This document shows, one piece after another, positions 1 through 9,420 of a stretch of DNA of 64,000 nucleotides (position 1 is the stretch's first letter; each line of letters begins with the position of its first letter). The position numbers and the translations under genes were made by a program. This stretch comes from Lewinellaceae bacterium. GTDB taxonomy: Bacteria > Bacteroidota > Bacteroidia > Chitinophagales > Saprospiraceae. The notes under the pieces are model-generated. The model was not told where the DNA came from. It was given only the letters and a program-made list of their open reading frames with translations, and did no database searches. The stretch covers positions 774,804 through 838,803 of the forward strand of contig JACJYB010000001.1 of the NCBI GenBank assembly GCA_020636355.1, in the 5' to 3' direction.

Positions 1-2635
1 GAAGCTCATCAATAGGTATTACCTCCCTGTTTCGGACAGACCGGACGAGGATCAGTTTGCCATCCAGCTGTCTGATTTCCAGCCGGCTGCCGTCCGGTAC
101 GTGTTTCAGATTGAGCACATTGCGAGCCGGATTGGGATACAATTCCAGAGCAGTAATATCTATGTGATCTCTTGCAGAGGTGGCACAGAGCGTGTCTTCT
201 GCATTGGCTACGATGATTTCAAATGCGCGGCTTACGGCTATGCCACACGAATTGTATACCGTATAGGTTAGATAATGGCTTCCAGGGTCCACCCTGGCCG
301 GATCAAAGGTCCCTTCCGTTACCCCTTCTCCATTAAAAGTACCCCCTTCCGGAGTGGCTTCCAGGATTAGCGGATTATCATTGTGGCAAATCACCATTTT
401 GTTTTGAGGTGTGGTTACCGGAGGATATCCGGCTGCCTGGAGCAATACGGAGTTTCCCCAGGCACTGCAATTTGGGTCTACGGAAGGGAAGGGGATGAAG
501 AATGTAAACCGCACGAGGAAAACACCACCGACACCATCGGTCCGGTCTACAATCCGGATTCGCCAGATGGCATTGGGATCCACATCGGTTTCAAACAACA
601 GAGTGGCTTCACCGGCCGGCTTGGTTGCCACATTGGTAAATGGAAATTCCTGCGTTGCCGCGTACTCGATGTAGATGTCTGAAAGCCCATGGTTATTCGA
701 AAAATAATCGTCCTGGTTAAACAGCTCGATCTTTATTTTAGCACCGACTGCCTGATCATAGGGTATGTGTTCGGACCTGAAATCATACGTTTTAATTTGA
801 AAACTGGCCCAGTATTCCTGAAACAGATCACTGGGATAAGAATAGATGTACGATTGATCCGCTACCGCCAGAAAAGGGGTGATGTAGAAAGCATCCGGAT
901 GTTCCGTGCACTCCACAGGATAATCAATAGCGCTACCATACGTCTGCATGATATCCGCGTTGGCAAGATCGGTGTATTGTTCGATCGGTTCATCAGAGAC
1001 GGCCCAGGCTATGGTATGGTCCCCCAGCAGAGATGCGTTTTCAACTTCCAGGTGCACGGTGTCGGCACAGCAATAGTCGATCACTTCCACATTGACCGTC
1101 CCTGGATTACATCCGTAAGCGATAAACCACTGATTGCCTGAATAGGGAGTGCCTGCCACCTTGTCGTCGATGGTGAGGTTGTGGAGGAGTCGATTGAACC
1201 CGGTGGAATCTTCCCAAACGCCCTCATTGGCCAGACGGATGGAAAAGTCAGGATTGCCGTAGAGGGTAGATTTCGGGTCAGGCAGATGCATCAGCAGTTC
1301 GTAGTTACCGGCAGGCATGGTTACCGGAATCCCCAGGTCTTCCTGAAAGGCGATCGTGCCGGCTTCTTCCTCTTTAAACCAAAAGCGGGGATCCTGCCTG
1401 GATCCGGCCACCCAGGTTTCACCGCTTAGGATATTGCGTAGAATGAATTCTACCCTTCGTGGATTGAACGGTGCCGCATAACCCAGATTTTTTAGGGACA
1501 ACGCCAGTGCAAAACCACTTCCCTGTGCCACCGTATCGGGATAGGTCCCTTGTTCCAGCCCAAAGCGATACCCCAGTAGGCGGGTAAAGTCATCGTAACA
1601 TCCCTGAGCTTTGAAGCCGGCTAAAACATCCGGATGATAACCGGAGTTGAGAAAGGACCAATGGAAGCGGTCCAGTTCATCATCCGCAGCGCCGCCTTCA
1701 TCCGAACAGTTGGATCGGGGAGGGTTAAGGTCGCAGGTCTCCCCACCCATAACGGTAAATTGGGTTTCCCGGCTCAGGAAGCCGGCCTCGGCGATTGATT
1801 CGTCGCAATAGGTGCCGTAGTCGGTGGCGCTGGCCAGAAAACAGTCGTTATGCTGGCCGATGCGGTACGCATCACTACCATCATAGGCCTGCGTAATATC
1901 TAGCCCGGATGGATTGGTCAACGGGCAGATGGATGCGGCATCCGCATAGACATCGTGATCATTTGACCACCCATCCCAATCGTAGAACGCATATTTAAAG
2001 TAAGGGGTGCGGACCTGGATCATCCTTTCCGGAGGCAATGCTTCCAGCAAGGCATCCAATACGGCTTTTCGTCCACTGAGATTCAGGATGCCCTGGTTAT
2101 TCTGAAAATCCGGGATCACATTGTTATAGTTAGCCCATTCGCCATAGGCTCCCACGAACCCGGCCTGCATGACTGCAATAACATCCGCATTTTTTTGGAG
2201 GATGGGAGTTAACTGACCGATATGGTTCCGGACCATGGCCAATGGTGCATCGACGGTGTCTGCATGGACAGAGTCCAGTACCGAATAGGCAAAACGCAGG
2301 ATGCATTTGAAACCATGGTCACGGATAACCTGCAGATCGGACTGAATGTAATCCAGAAATTCGAAGCTGATGGGCTTATCCACAAATTCCGGCAGATAAT
2401 ACAACCGGAGTATTAATGATTGATGATCTTCCGCAAACAAATCGAGCAGATTGCCATCCACGGGTTCCATCTCTGGGAAGCCCTGCGAATTTTTCGAGTA
2501 TCCGGTAAATTGGGTGTAAAATCCCCGTTCCGGATTGCGGAATATTTCTGTGGAAGCATGATAGGTGACCGTATGCTGTGCACGGAGAGACGAGCAAAGT
2601 ATTAAGATGCAGTTGATGAAAAGGATTGTTCTCAT
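1..2635 (-). CDS. Secreted DUF4874/DUF4832 protein with T9SS type A sorting domain (3' end cut by window edge)
   Basis: The reading frame is open from an ATG at 2635 to the window edge (about 878 codons); I checked that codons near 1500 and near base 4 are in the same frame. A signal peptide is visible (hydrophobic INCILILCSS, cleavage near ARAQ-like LRAQ, residue 20). Residues 34-40 read NPERGFY, the hallmark opening of the DUF4874 domain, followed by a TIM-barrel-like region and a DUF4832-type beta domain (GYRFGLEQGTYP and downstream). The visible C-terminus has LELYPNPARNVLNLKHV, typical of the T9SS type A sorting domain, so the protein should cross the outer membrane through the type IX system. 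The function of the DUF pair is unknown; a glycosidase-like role is only a guess from the fold. The stop codon lies outside the window. Its start faces the lipoprotein gene at 2832. Confidence 0.85.
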   Translation of the reverse strand, partial: MRTILFINCILILCSSLRAQHTVTYHASTEIFRNPERGFYTQFTGYSKNSQGFPEMEPVDGNLLDLFAEDHQSLILRLYYLPEFVDKPISFEFLDYIQSDLQVIRDHGFKCILRFAYSVLDSVHADTVDAPLAMVRNHIGQLTPILQKNADVIAVMQAGFVGAYGEWANYNNVIPDFQNNQGILNLSGRKAVLDALLEALPPERMIQVRTPYFKYAFYDWDGWSNDHDVYADAASICPLTNPSGLDITQAYDGSDAYRIGQHNDCFLASATDYGTYCDESIAEAGFLSRETQFTVMGGETCDLNPPRSNCSDEGGAADDELDRFHWSFLNSGYHPDVLAGFKAQGCYDDFTRLLGYRFGLEQGTYPDTVAQGSGFALALSLKNLGYAAPFNPRRVEFILRNILSGETWVAGSRQDPRFWFKEEEAGTIAFQEDLGIPVTMPAGNYELLMHLPDPKSTLYGNPDFSIRLANEGVWEDSTGFNRLLHNLTIDDKVAGTPYSGNQWFIAYGCNPGTVNVEVIDYCCADTVHLEVENASLLGDHTIAWAVSDEPIEQYTDLANADIMQTYGSAIDYPVECTEHPDAFYITPFLAVADQSYIYSYPSDLFQEYWASFQIKTYDFRSEHIPYDQAVGAKIKIELFNQDDYFSNNHGLSDIYIEYAATQEFPFTNVATKPAGEATLLFETDVDPNAIWRIRIVDRTDGVGGVFLVRFTFFIPFPSVDPNCSAWGNSVLLQAAGYPPVTTPQNKMVICHNDNPLILEATPEGGTFNGEGVTEGTFDPARVDPGSHYLTYTVYNSCGIAVSRAFEIIVANAEDTLCATSARDHIDITALELYPNPARNVLNLKHVPDGSRLEIRQLDGKLILVRSVRNREVIPIDEL

Positions 2636-2695
2636 AGATAATTAGTTGAGCTGTTGAAGTCATGTGAATTGAATGTTTTAAAATATCCCAATTCC

Positions 2696-2727
2696 ATTCA
2701 ACATTCAACATACAACATTCAATATTC
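2696..2727. repeat. 7-bp microtandem (ATTCAAC)n
   Basis: Four to five imperfect copies of the heptamer ATTCAAC lie between divergent genes. The reverse complement of the same heptamer (GTTGAAT) recurs at 33436-33466. Function unknown; this looks like a dispersed intergenic simple repeat. Confidence 0.6.
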
Positions 2728-2831
2728 CTTGGTGTCTACCCTTTGTCTACCTTCCTGAATTGACATTTTATTCCCGATGGTATAAGTTTGAAAGTAATAG
2801 ATTGAAAAAACCTCAAAAAAGCATTGTTGTT

Positions 2832-3737
2832 ATGAAGCGGTATTCTAAATCAGGTTATATACCAACCCATTTATTTCGTATTGTTTACCGGTTCAAACGC
2901 CTCTTAATGTTTGTGGTACCACTGATTTTATTATGTTTTGGTTCGTGTTCAAAGGAGAATTTAGATGTGGTCCGGAATCGGATACCTGCTCCATTCAAAT
3001 ACCTGGCAGGTATATTTGGTAGTAATGGAGTCGGAGCGGTGGTTGCCCTAAACCCTGATGTTATGATCCTCTTTAATGAATCCGGAGATCGTTACGCATG
3101 GGTAGAGAAGGATTCCGTTCTGGATGTACGGGACATCAGTGATCCCGATGGATTGTTTGCAGGGTTGGAATTTGAGCAAATTGGTGCTGGAGTAAGCATA
3201 TCCGCTCAAAGCATTTATCTGTTCGACCTTTCAGGAGGACAATTAATCCAGGCAAATTTTAATTCCAAAAAAATCGCAGGGCAATGGACAAATCCTGCAT
3301 TTTTTACTTTCCAGTCTAATAGCTATCCGGTAGATCAATGGGGTAGAGAAATTCAGTGCCCGTTTGCGGCTATTGGGGCGGCCTGGAAATACGATGCCAT
3401 TTCGGATTGTTCAGAATATTCCAAAAATGCCATCCGGATGGTCAGTACAGAAGGTAATGAATATGTCTATTTTGACACGGATAGACAACGCTGCAATGCG
3501 CAGTCTATTACCGTGAATAAATATCCGCTTAATTCCTGCGAGTTTGCAGACAGGAAGGACCAGTTCTACAAAATTTCCGAGACAGCGTATTTGCCCTTGG
3601 AAGAGATCGATGCGGCCAGTATCTATTATATAGGCGGTAAAGCAGCCGGTGAGCTGTTTTTTACGGACGGAGGTAAAAAATTCGGTTTCCGTGCATTTCA
3701 ATCGACGGAGTTTCAGGGCCCTTTTCCGATTTTTTGA
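2832..3737 (+). CDS. Hypothetical lipoprotein, 301 aa
   Basis: The product carries a signal sequence ending in a plausible lipobox (LILLCFGSC), so it is probably a lipid-anchored exported protein. The body alternates short beta-strand-like stretches (for example VVALNPDVMILFNESGDRYAW and IYLFDLSGGQ), suggesting a beta-sandwich or incomplete propeller, but I recognise no family. A late internal repeat of cysteine residues (CPF, DCSEY, RCNAQ, NSCEF) could form disulfides in the periplasm. The start is uncertain: ATG at 2832 leaves a long N-terminal basic stretch before the hydrophobic core, and ATG at 2907 would place the core immediately after the start. The gene is monocistronic between a divergent and a convergent neighbour. 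Confidence 0.7.
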   Translation: MKRYSKSGYIPTHLFRIVYRFKRLLMFVVPLILLCFGSCSKENLDVVRNRIPAPFKYLAGIFGSNGVGAVVALNPDVMILFNESGDRYAWVEKDSVLDVRDISDPDGLFAGLEFEQIGAGVSISAQSIYLFDLSGGQLIQANFNSKKIAGQWTNPAFFTFQSNSYPVDQWGREIQCPFAAIGAAWKYDAISDCSEYSKNAIRMVSTEGNEYVYFDTDRQRCNAQSITVNKYPLNSCEFADRKDQFYKISETAYLPLEEIDAASIYYIGGKAAGELFFTDGGKKFGFRAFQSTEFQGPFPIF

Positions 3738-3897
3738 TTTGTGACAAATACGCGCGGACCCGGATTAATCTTTTCCGGTCTAATGGCATAAACAACAAGG
3801 GAAAATGGAAATTTTCTGCTGATCAAATGCTGTAACGTACGCCGACGCATACATCATCAACTGAAGAGATAACCAGGCGGGAACCTGACTTGAGGGA

Positions 3898-4944
3898 TCA
3901 ACCGATCACCTCCCGGATTACTCTTACGGCGTTGTCTCCCATGATTTTATCCACATCCATTTTGGACAATCCTTTGTCAGTCAATGCCAGTGAAAGATCC
4001 GGATATTGGGAATAGCTGGATAATACTGGCTTATAGTTGGCATCCATATCGGTTCCGATTCCTACATGATCGATACCCACCACATCGACCATACGCAAAG
4101 TATTTTCCACATATTCCTGGAAGTCGTGGTTAAATCCCGAAGGCCACATGCCGATAACACCGCCGGTATCCGCCACGATTTTGGCATGTTCCTTAGTGAT
4201 CGCCCGTTTTTCAATTGGGCGGCCCGGTTCCATTTTCAACACACTGTGGGATAGCATGATGGGGCTTTTGGTCATCATGGCAACCTGTTTGGTTGTGTCA
4301 TAAGATGCGTGGGCCACATCGATTAACATGCCCAGGCGATTCATCCGTTTGACCACCTCCTTGCCGGCAGCTGACAGACCTTGGTATTGCACTTCCCAGG
4401 TCTGTAAATCCCCTAATTCATTGGGAGCATAATGAACCAGTTGTACGGAACGGACACCTTCGACATATGCTTCTTCCAGTCTCCCAGCATCCCCTTCCAG
4501 GAAATGTCCCCCCTCTACAGCCAGGAAAGCGGTCACTGCATCGGAGGTCATATCCGCGGCGGTAGTTCCAAATCGCACCGTAGAATGCTGCAGGAAATCC
4601 TTGACGATTTTTAATTGTCGCTGATAATCTGCCCAGCCTTCCCCCTCTTTAAATCCTCCGGTAACGGATACGCCATTGTCACCGAGAACCAGCAATTTGG
4701 AATCAGCAACCAGTGACAGGAAGAAACCGCTTAATTGGCCGGGCTCCATGCCGGCAATGGTGTTCATCGCATTGGGGTTGGCTTCTTCCGATGCATCCTC
4801 GGACTTATAAAGCTGACCCGGATGGGCATGCAGGTCAAAGGAAATTCTTTTCACAGCCGGGGTACGAAATGCATACTGGCCTAAAATACCTGCTCCCGTC
4901 AGGGCGGTGAGCGAATTGGTGATGAACTGTTTTCGGGTTATCAT
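3898..4944 (-). CDS. Membrane dipeptidase-like metallopeptidase (family M19), exported
   Basis: This 348-residue protein fits family M19 (renal dipeptidase-like amidohydrolase barrel), whose members hydrolyse dipeptides with two zinc ions. Visible landmarks in order are the first metal motif FDLHAHPG (residues ~36-43), AVEGGHFLEG (bridging Glu region), LIDVAHASYDTT and IMLSHSV (second and third His), and DHVGIGTDMD near the C-terminus (Asp). The N-terminus MITRKQFITNSLTALTGAG resembles a Tat-type signal with an RK in place of RR. The first motif has HAH rather than the usual HxD-type spacing, so the exact ligand set deserves a model. It is a single gene on the minus strand; its start faces the lipoprotein gene at 5096. 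Confidence 0.85.
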   Translation of the reverse strand: MITRKQFITNSLTALTGAGILGQYAFRTPAVKRISFDLHAHPGQLYKSEDASEEANPNAMNTIAGMEPGQLSGFFLSLVADSKLLVLGDNGVSVTGGFKEGEGWADYQRQLKIVKDFLQHSTVRFGTTAADMTSDAVTAFLAVEGGHFLEGDAGRLEEAYVEGVRSVQLVHYAPNELGDLQTWEVQYQGLSAAGKEVVKRMNRLGMLIDVAHASYDTTKQVAMMTKSPIMLSHSVLKMEPGRPIEKRAITKEHAKIVADTGGVIGMWPSGFNHDFQEYVENTLRMVDVVGIDHVGIGTDMDANYKPVLSSYSQYPDLSLALTDKGLSKMDVDKIMGDNAVRVIREVIG

Positions 4945-5095
4945 AAATTACTTCAACGTTCAAAGGGGAATTAACGAAGTCCGGACGGTGGTGAAAATAT
5001 TCATTTTCGGGTATTTGCGGTGATTATTTATTCCCGGAGGTGATTCATGAATAGGAAAAATGCAAATTGACGGTAAAATACTTTAAGTTGTCTTT

Positions 5096-6100
5096 ATGAG
5101 ATTTCATGGAGCATTTATTGTCCTGGCTGCCGCTTTATTTCAATTGTGGTCTTGTGCCGGGAAAACGGTACAGAGCCTTCTGCCTGAGGGCATCCCGGTT
5201 GAGGGATCAATCCAGTTGGAGAGTGAAGCTCTGCGGGTAGTTTTTACCGATAACCGGGCATACGGAGATGTCCATCTTGCCCGTTTCAACGGTATCGCCT
5301 TGCTAACGCATCAGGGTCAGGACTCCACGGTGTTTGTTCCCCAGTATGCCGGATTCAACCTGGAGCATATCTTCGGAGGAGATAGCCTGGTACCTTTATT
5401 TGAACCACGTGATCACCTTATGCAATTATTTCGTTCTGCGGACAACCAGGTGCAATTGTACCAGAGCACCACGCCTGTCTCGGGTGTCGAGGTTCTGACA
5501 ACTTTTACCTTAACCGGGGCCAATTACATTGATATCGAGGTTAATTGCTTATTACATAATCCCGGATTTTTTAAGCACGGTTATGCTGGCTTGTTTTGGG
5601 CCAGTTACATCAACGCACCGCAGGATCCAAAGATTTACTTTATGGGAACCGAAACCAGCCGTCCGGAACCTCATTGGATTGGTGCCTGGTCGGGAGAACA
5701 TGGCATCGAAAGCACACACCGTTCGCTTTCTGATGACCTGGAACTTTATTTTGCACCAAATTTTAATGCCACGTTAGCCAACCATTATTCCAATTACCAT
5801 TTCAGCGATCCCTATTATTTTGGCCTTTTTCACCAGATGGTGTTGGCTTTCCTCTTTCAACCGGACCAGCAAATACGGTTTTCTCAATCCCCGACGGGCG
5901 GATCGTTGAATTTTACCTTAAAACCGGTGCCGGGCCAGCTGACTAATCCTGCCTGGGATTTCCAATGGATTATTCCCGACCCGCAGGCCAACAGGGTTTA
6001 TACCCTTAAGTCCAGGCTTCTATACAAGCCCTTTATTGGACCGGAGGACATATCCCGTGAATACCAATCCTGGTCGCCGGGAATAAGTGAAAACAAGTAA
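5096..6100 (+). CDS. Hypothetical lipoprotein, 334 aa
   Basis: A hydrophobic N-terminus ends at a cysteine (FQLWSCAG, Cys ~20), suggesting a lipoprotein although Trp at the -2 position of the lipobox is atypical. The rest is rich in aromatic residues and beta-strand-like segments (FNLEHIFGG, YAGLFWASYINAP, FQWIIPDPQ) and has the look of a beta-sandwich similar to galactose-mutarotase-like sugar-binding folds; I do not recognise a named family. It lies 167 bp upstream of the Tat-signal PLP enzyme on the same strand and may be cotranscribed with it. No function is assigned. Confidence 0.7.
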   Translation: MRFHGAFIVLAAALFQLWSCAGKTVQSLLPEGIPVEGSIQLESEALRVVFTDNRAYGDVHLARFNGIALLTHQGQDSTVFVPQYAGFNLEHIFGGDSLVPLFEPRDHLMQLFRSADNQVQLYQSTTPVSGVEVLTTFTLTGANYIDIEVNCLLHNPGFFKHGYAGLFWASYINAPQDPKIYFMGTETSRPEPHWIGAWSGEHGIESTHRSLSDDLELYFAPNFNATLANHYSNYHFSDPYYFGLFHQMVLAFLFQPDQQIRFSQSPTGGSLNFTLKPVPGQLTNPAWDFQWIIPDPQANRVYTLKSRLLYKPFIGPEDISREYQSWSPGISENK

Positions 6101-6267
6101 CTAATCCGGCACGGGTACAGAGATGGCCTTCTAGTAAATGCATAGTGGTAGAACCATGCCGGTTTCGTCCAATCATTTCATTGGTAAAATGCTTTTTTTT
6201 CCATTTGTTACCTGACCTCTGACTGAAAATGGTTTATATTCAGCAAAATCTCAATAAATAGCAAGAT

Positions 6268-7503
6268 ATGATCACGAGAAGAAAACTGCTGCGCCATCTA
6301 TCAGCCACTCCGGTGATCGGTAGCCTTTTTGGAACCGGCATTTGGTCATCTTCGGTTTTTGGCCGGTCAGTGGAAAAGGCCAAGACGAGAGACCTCTTTG
6401 AAGAACTTGGTGTTACACCGGTTATTAATGCCGGAGTGACCATGACATTTCTTTCCGGGTCGCTGATGCGGCCTGAGGTGATGGAAGCCATAAATTCCAC
6501 TTCCCATGATTTTGCCAATATGCATGAACTGCAGGACAGGGTCGGGGAGAAGATCGCCGAAATGCTGAAAGTAGAAGCTGCTATGGTTACATCCGGCGCG
6601 GCCTGCGCCATGGTGTTAGGAACCGCAGCAACGATCACCGGTACGGATGAAGAGAAGCGGTTGTTAATACCGAATTTGCCCGGACCGCGACCGGAAGTGA
6701 TCATGCAGAAAAGTCACCGGTATGTATTCGACCAGGCGATAACCACCACCGGAGCACGCATCGTGGAAGTGGAAGGGCCTGAGGAAATGGAAAAGGCATT
6801 TACGGAAAATACCGTGATGGCCCTCTTCTTTAATGCCGCCGGTAGATCAAGTATCTCCCACGAACAATTTGTTGAAATAGCCAAACGGCACCAGGTGCCT
6901 TCCTTCATTGATGCCGCCGCGGATGTACCTCCCGTGGAGAATTTGTTTAAATATCAAAAGATAGGTTTCGACCTGATCACCTTTTCGGGTGGAAAAATGA
7001 TCCGCGGGCCTCAGAGTGCCGGCTTATTATATGGTCGCAAAGATCTTATTGAGGCGGCAAAGCTCAACCACAGCCCCTATGAAGCGCCTATCGGCCGGCC
7101 GATGAAAGTAAATAAGGAAGAACTTTTTGGTATGTACGCGGCCTTGAAGGCTTATCTGGAACTGGATCATGATGCGGAATGGCAAGAATGGCTGGACCGG
7201 GCTGACCGGATCAGGACACAGCTCGAAACCATAGCCGGCGTCCAGGGTGAAACTCATATTAGCCCCGGCCCGGCGAATGCATTTCCAAGTTTGCTGGTTT
7301 CCTGGGATCAGGAAAAGGTCAAAATCACCCCGCGAGAAGTCTATGATGCATTAAAGGCAGAAAACCCCAGCATCGTCACCAATGTTCGGCGAATGGAGGG
7401 GGGGCAGTCTCAATTAAGTGTGGGCGTAGTATTATTGCGGCCGGAACAAGTGGATTATGTAGCCAAACGGATTAAGTCCATTCTGGTAAAAGCAGAATCA
7501 TAG
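6268..7503 (+). CDS. Tat-exported PLP-dependent enzyme of the SelA / D-glucosaminate-6-P ammonia-lyase-like family
   Basis: The 411-residue protein belongs to the fold-type I PLP enzymes related to SelA and to DgaE-like ammonia-lyases. Residues ~47-60 (LGVTPVINAGVTMTF) match the start of this family, TSGAACAMVLGTAA forms the PLP phosphate loop, FIDAAADVPP contains the cofactor-ring Asp, and FSGGKMIRGPQSAGLLYG contains the expected Schiff-base lysine. The N-terminus MITRRKLLRHLSATPVIGSLFG has a twin-arginine motif followed by a hydrophobic stretch, predicting export of the folded enzyme. The substrate is not deducible; beta-elimination from an amino-sugar acid or amino acid is the family norm. 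The next gene, 126 bp downstream, is an exported sugar dehydrogenase, so a periplasmic sugar-acid function is possible. Confidence 0.8.
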   Translation: MITRRKLLRHLSATPVIGSLFGTGIWSSSVFGRSVEKAKTRDLFEELGVTPVINAGVTMTFLSGSLMRPEVMEAINSTSHDFANMHELQDRVGEKIAEMLKVEAAMVTSGAACAMVLGTAATITGTDEEKRLLIPNLPGPRPEVIMQKSHRYVFDQAITTTGARIVEVEGPEEMEKAFTENTVMALFFNAAGRSSISHEQFVEIAKRHQVPSFIDAAADVPPVENLFKYQKIGFDLITFSGGKMIRGPQSAGLLYGRKDLIEAAKLNHSPYEAPIGRPMKVNKEELFGMYAALKAYLELDHDAEWQEWLDRADRIRTQLETIAGVQGETHISPGPANAFPSLLVSWDQEKVKITPREVYDALKAENPSIVTNVRRMEGGQSQLSVGVVLLRPEQVDYVAKRIKSILVKAES

Positions 7504-7629
7504 ACCTTCTTTACCAAGTATTAATACGATCGTTCTTAGGGCTCACTTCCAAGCTTTGCCCAGGGAGGCGTGCCTTATGGCTGTAAGAGATAACCTATTT
7601 TGAATTATTGGTAAGATTAATTTCTGAAC

Positions 7630-9390
7630 ATGGCAAGGCATCCCGGAGGTAACTCCATTGGCTTTTTGGGGGTTCTTATAATCGTAATTCACCTGGTAGC
7701 AAGTGGCTGTGATTCTAATAAGGCACCAGCATCTAATCAGCCACAAAATGGAGGATTGGTCCTGCCCGGAGGATTTTCTGCTCTGGTCGTTGTGGATAGC
7801 TTGAAAGGTCGGGCAAGGCATTTAACGGTCAACGATAACGGTGATCTATATGTTAAGCTCCGTTTTCCGGATTCACTGGGCGGAAATGCCGCTTTGAGGG
7901 ATACCAGCGGCGATGGGCGTGCGGACATTATCAAAACATTTGACGATTATCAGGACCGGAGCAGTTATGGAACGGAGATGCGAATTCATGACGGTTATTT
8001 GTATTTCAGCTCCGTAACCAGGATCTACCGTCAAAAATTAACAGGCGATCTGGTCCCTACTTCCGAAATGGAATTACTACTTACCGACCGTCAGCGGCCA
8101 CGGCAACACGACACCAAACCATTGGCATTTGACCAGGAAGGACATTTTTATACGGTGTTTGGCGCACCTTCTGACGCCTGCCAGGAAAATGACCGGTCAC
8201 CCCTTTCACCGGGCCTGTTCCCATGCCCTTTATTGGAATCCCGCGGAGGCATCTGGCGCTTTGATCTGAATAAATCAAATCAGTTTCAGGAGGATGGTGA
8301 AAAGTTTGCCACCGGCTTGCGCAGCGTGGTAGGGATGGAATGGAACAATGAAACAAATGGATTGTATGCGGTGGCGCACGGCCGGGATTATCTGCACAAT
8401 ACCTGGCCAAATGCATTTACAGTCTGGGAAGGTGCGGTATTACCTTCAGAGGTATTTATCCGCCTGGATAAGGATAGTGATGCGGGGTGGCCTTATCATT
8501 ACTTCGATCAGATCAAAAACAAATATTTTCTGAATCCGGAATATGGAGGCGATGGGAATAAACAAGGCGATACCACGCATTTGACCCCACCAGTCCTTGG
8601 CTTCCCCGGGCACTTTGCACCCAATGACCTATTATTTTATACAGGCGACCAGTTCCCGGCGCATTACCACAACGGTGCTTTTATAGCATTTCACGGCTCC
8701 ACCAGCAGTTCCCCTTATCCTCAGTCCGGTTATTTCATAGGCTTTGTGCCAATGAAAAATGGTCAGCCAGCAGGGCCCTGGGAAGTGTTTGCCGATGGAT
8801 TTGCCGGAATAGATACCATCATAAACACCAGCGACGCCGCCTACCGGCCGATGGGATTAGCAATGGGGCCGGACGGGTCGCTGTATATATCCGATTCCGA
8901 GAAAGGTAAAATCTGGAAGGTTGAATATAAGGGCGATAAAGCTGCCTTTGGTGACAAAGACCTGGCCCCCATGCAGCAAAGAAAGCTAACAGCAACCAAT
9001 ATCAAAACACCTGATGAAACCAAAGACCGGGTCCGGTTGCCGGGTATGGAGGCAATTGATGAAGCGCATCTGTCTGAAGGTGGTAAATTATTCAATACTT
9101 ATTGCTCGGTTTGTCACCAGCGAAATGGACGGGGCAACGACCGATTCCCCCCGCTGGACGGTTCGGAATGGGTGAACGGAGAAAAAGCACCACTCATCCA
9201 AATCATATTGAACGGCATGCGTGGTGAAATCCAGGTCAAAGGAAAGTCGTATAACAATGTCATGCCGAAACTGGATATGATCCCTGATGAAGACATTGCT
9301 CACATTCTGACATACATCCGTCAGCATTTTGGAAACGAGGAGTCAGCGGTATCCCCGGAGGAGGTTACTGCACAGCGTCTTGTACAATAA
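7630..9390 (+). CDS. Lipoprotein PQQ-type sugar (sorbosone-like) dehydrogenase fused to cytochrome c
   Basis: The 586-residue protein starts with a signal peptide and lipobox (LVASGC, Cys ~27). Residues ~45-440 form a glucose/sorbosone dehydrogenase-like beta-propeller (LPGGFSALVVVDSLKGRARHL; MGLAMGPDGSLYISDSEKGKIW near its end), a family that oxidises aldoses or polyols with PQQ in the periplasm. Residues ~475-570 are a class I cytochrome c domain with the haem motif C-S-V-C-H at 492-496 and a candidate axial Met in NNVMPKLDMIPDEDI. The fusion would pass electrons from the sugar directly to the haem. No PQQ biosynthesis genes are in the window. The neighbouring Tat-signal PLP enzyme and 2-hydroxyacid dehydrogenase suggest, but do not prove, a sugar-acid pathway. 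Confidence 0.85.
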   Translation: MARHPGGNSIGFLGVLIIVIHLVASGCDSNKAPASNQPQNGGLVLPGGFSALVVVDSLKGRARHLTVNDNGDLYVKLRFPDSLGGNAALRDTSGDGRADIIKTFDDYQDRSSYGTEMRIHDGYLYFSSVTRIYRQKLTGDLVPTSEMELLLTDRQRPRQHDTKPLAFDQEGHFYTVFGAPSDACQENDRSPLSPGLFPCPLLESRGGIWRFDLNKSNQFQEDGEKFATGLRSVVGMEWNNETNGLYAVAHGRDYLHNTWPNAFTVWEGAVLPSEVFIRLDKDSDAGWPYHYFDQIKNKYFLNPEYGGDGNKQGDTTHLTPPVLGFPGHFAPNDLLFYTGDQFPAHYHNGAFIAFHGSTSSSPYPQSGYFIGFVPMKNGQPAGPWEVFADGFAGIDTIINTSDAAYRPMGLAMGPDGSLYISDSEKGKIWKVEYKGDKAAFGDKDLAPMQQRKLTATNIKTPDETKDRVRLPGMEAIDEAHLSEGGKLFNTYCSVCHQRNGRGNDRFPPLDGSEWVNGEKAPLIQIILNGMRGEIQVKGKSYNNVMPKLDMIPDEDIAHILTYIRQHFGNEESAVSPEEVTAQRLVQ

Positions 9391-9420
9391 CGAGTTTATT
9401 CGATTCTGTGCAATGGAAGC

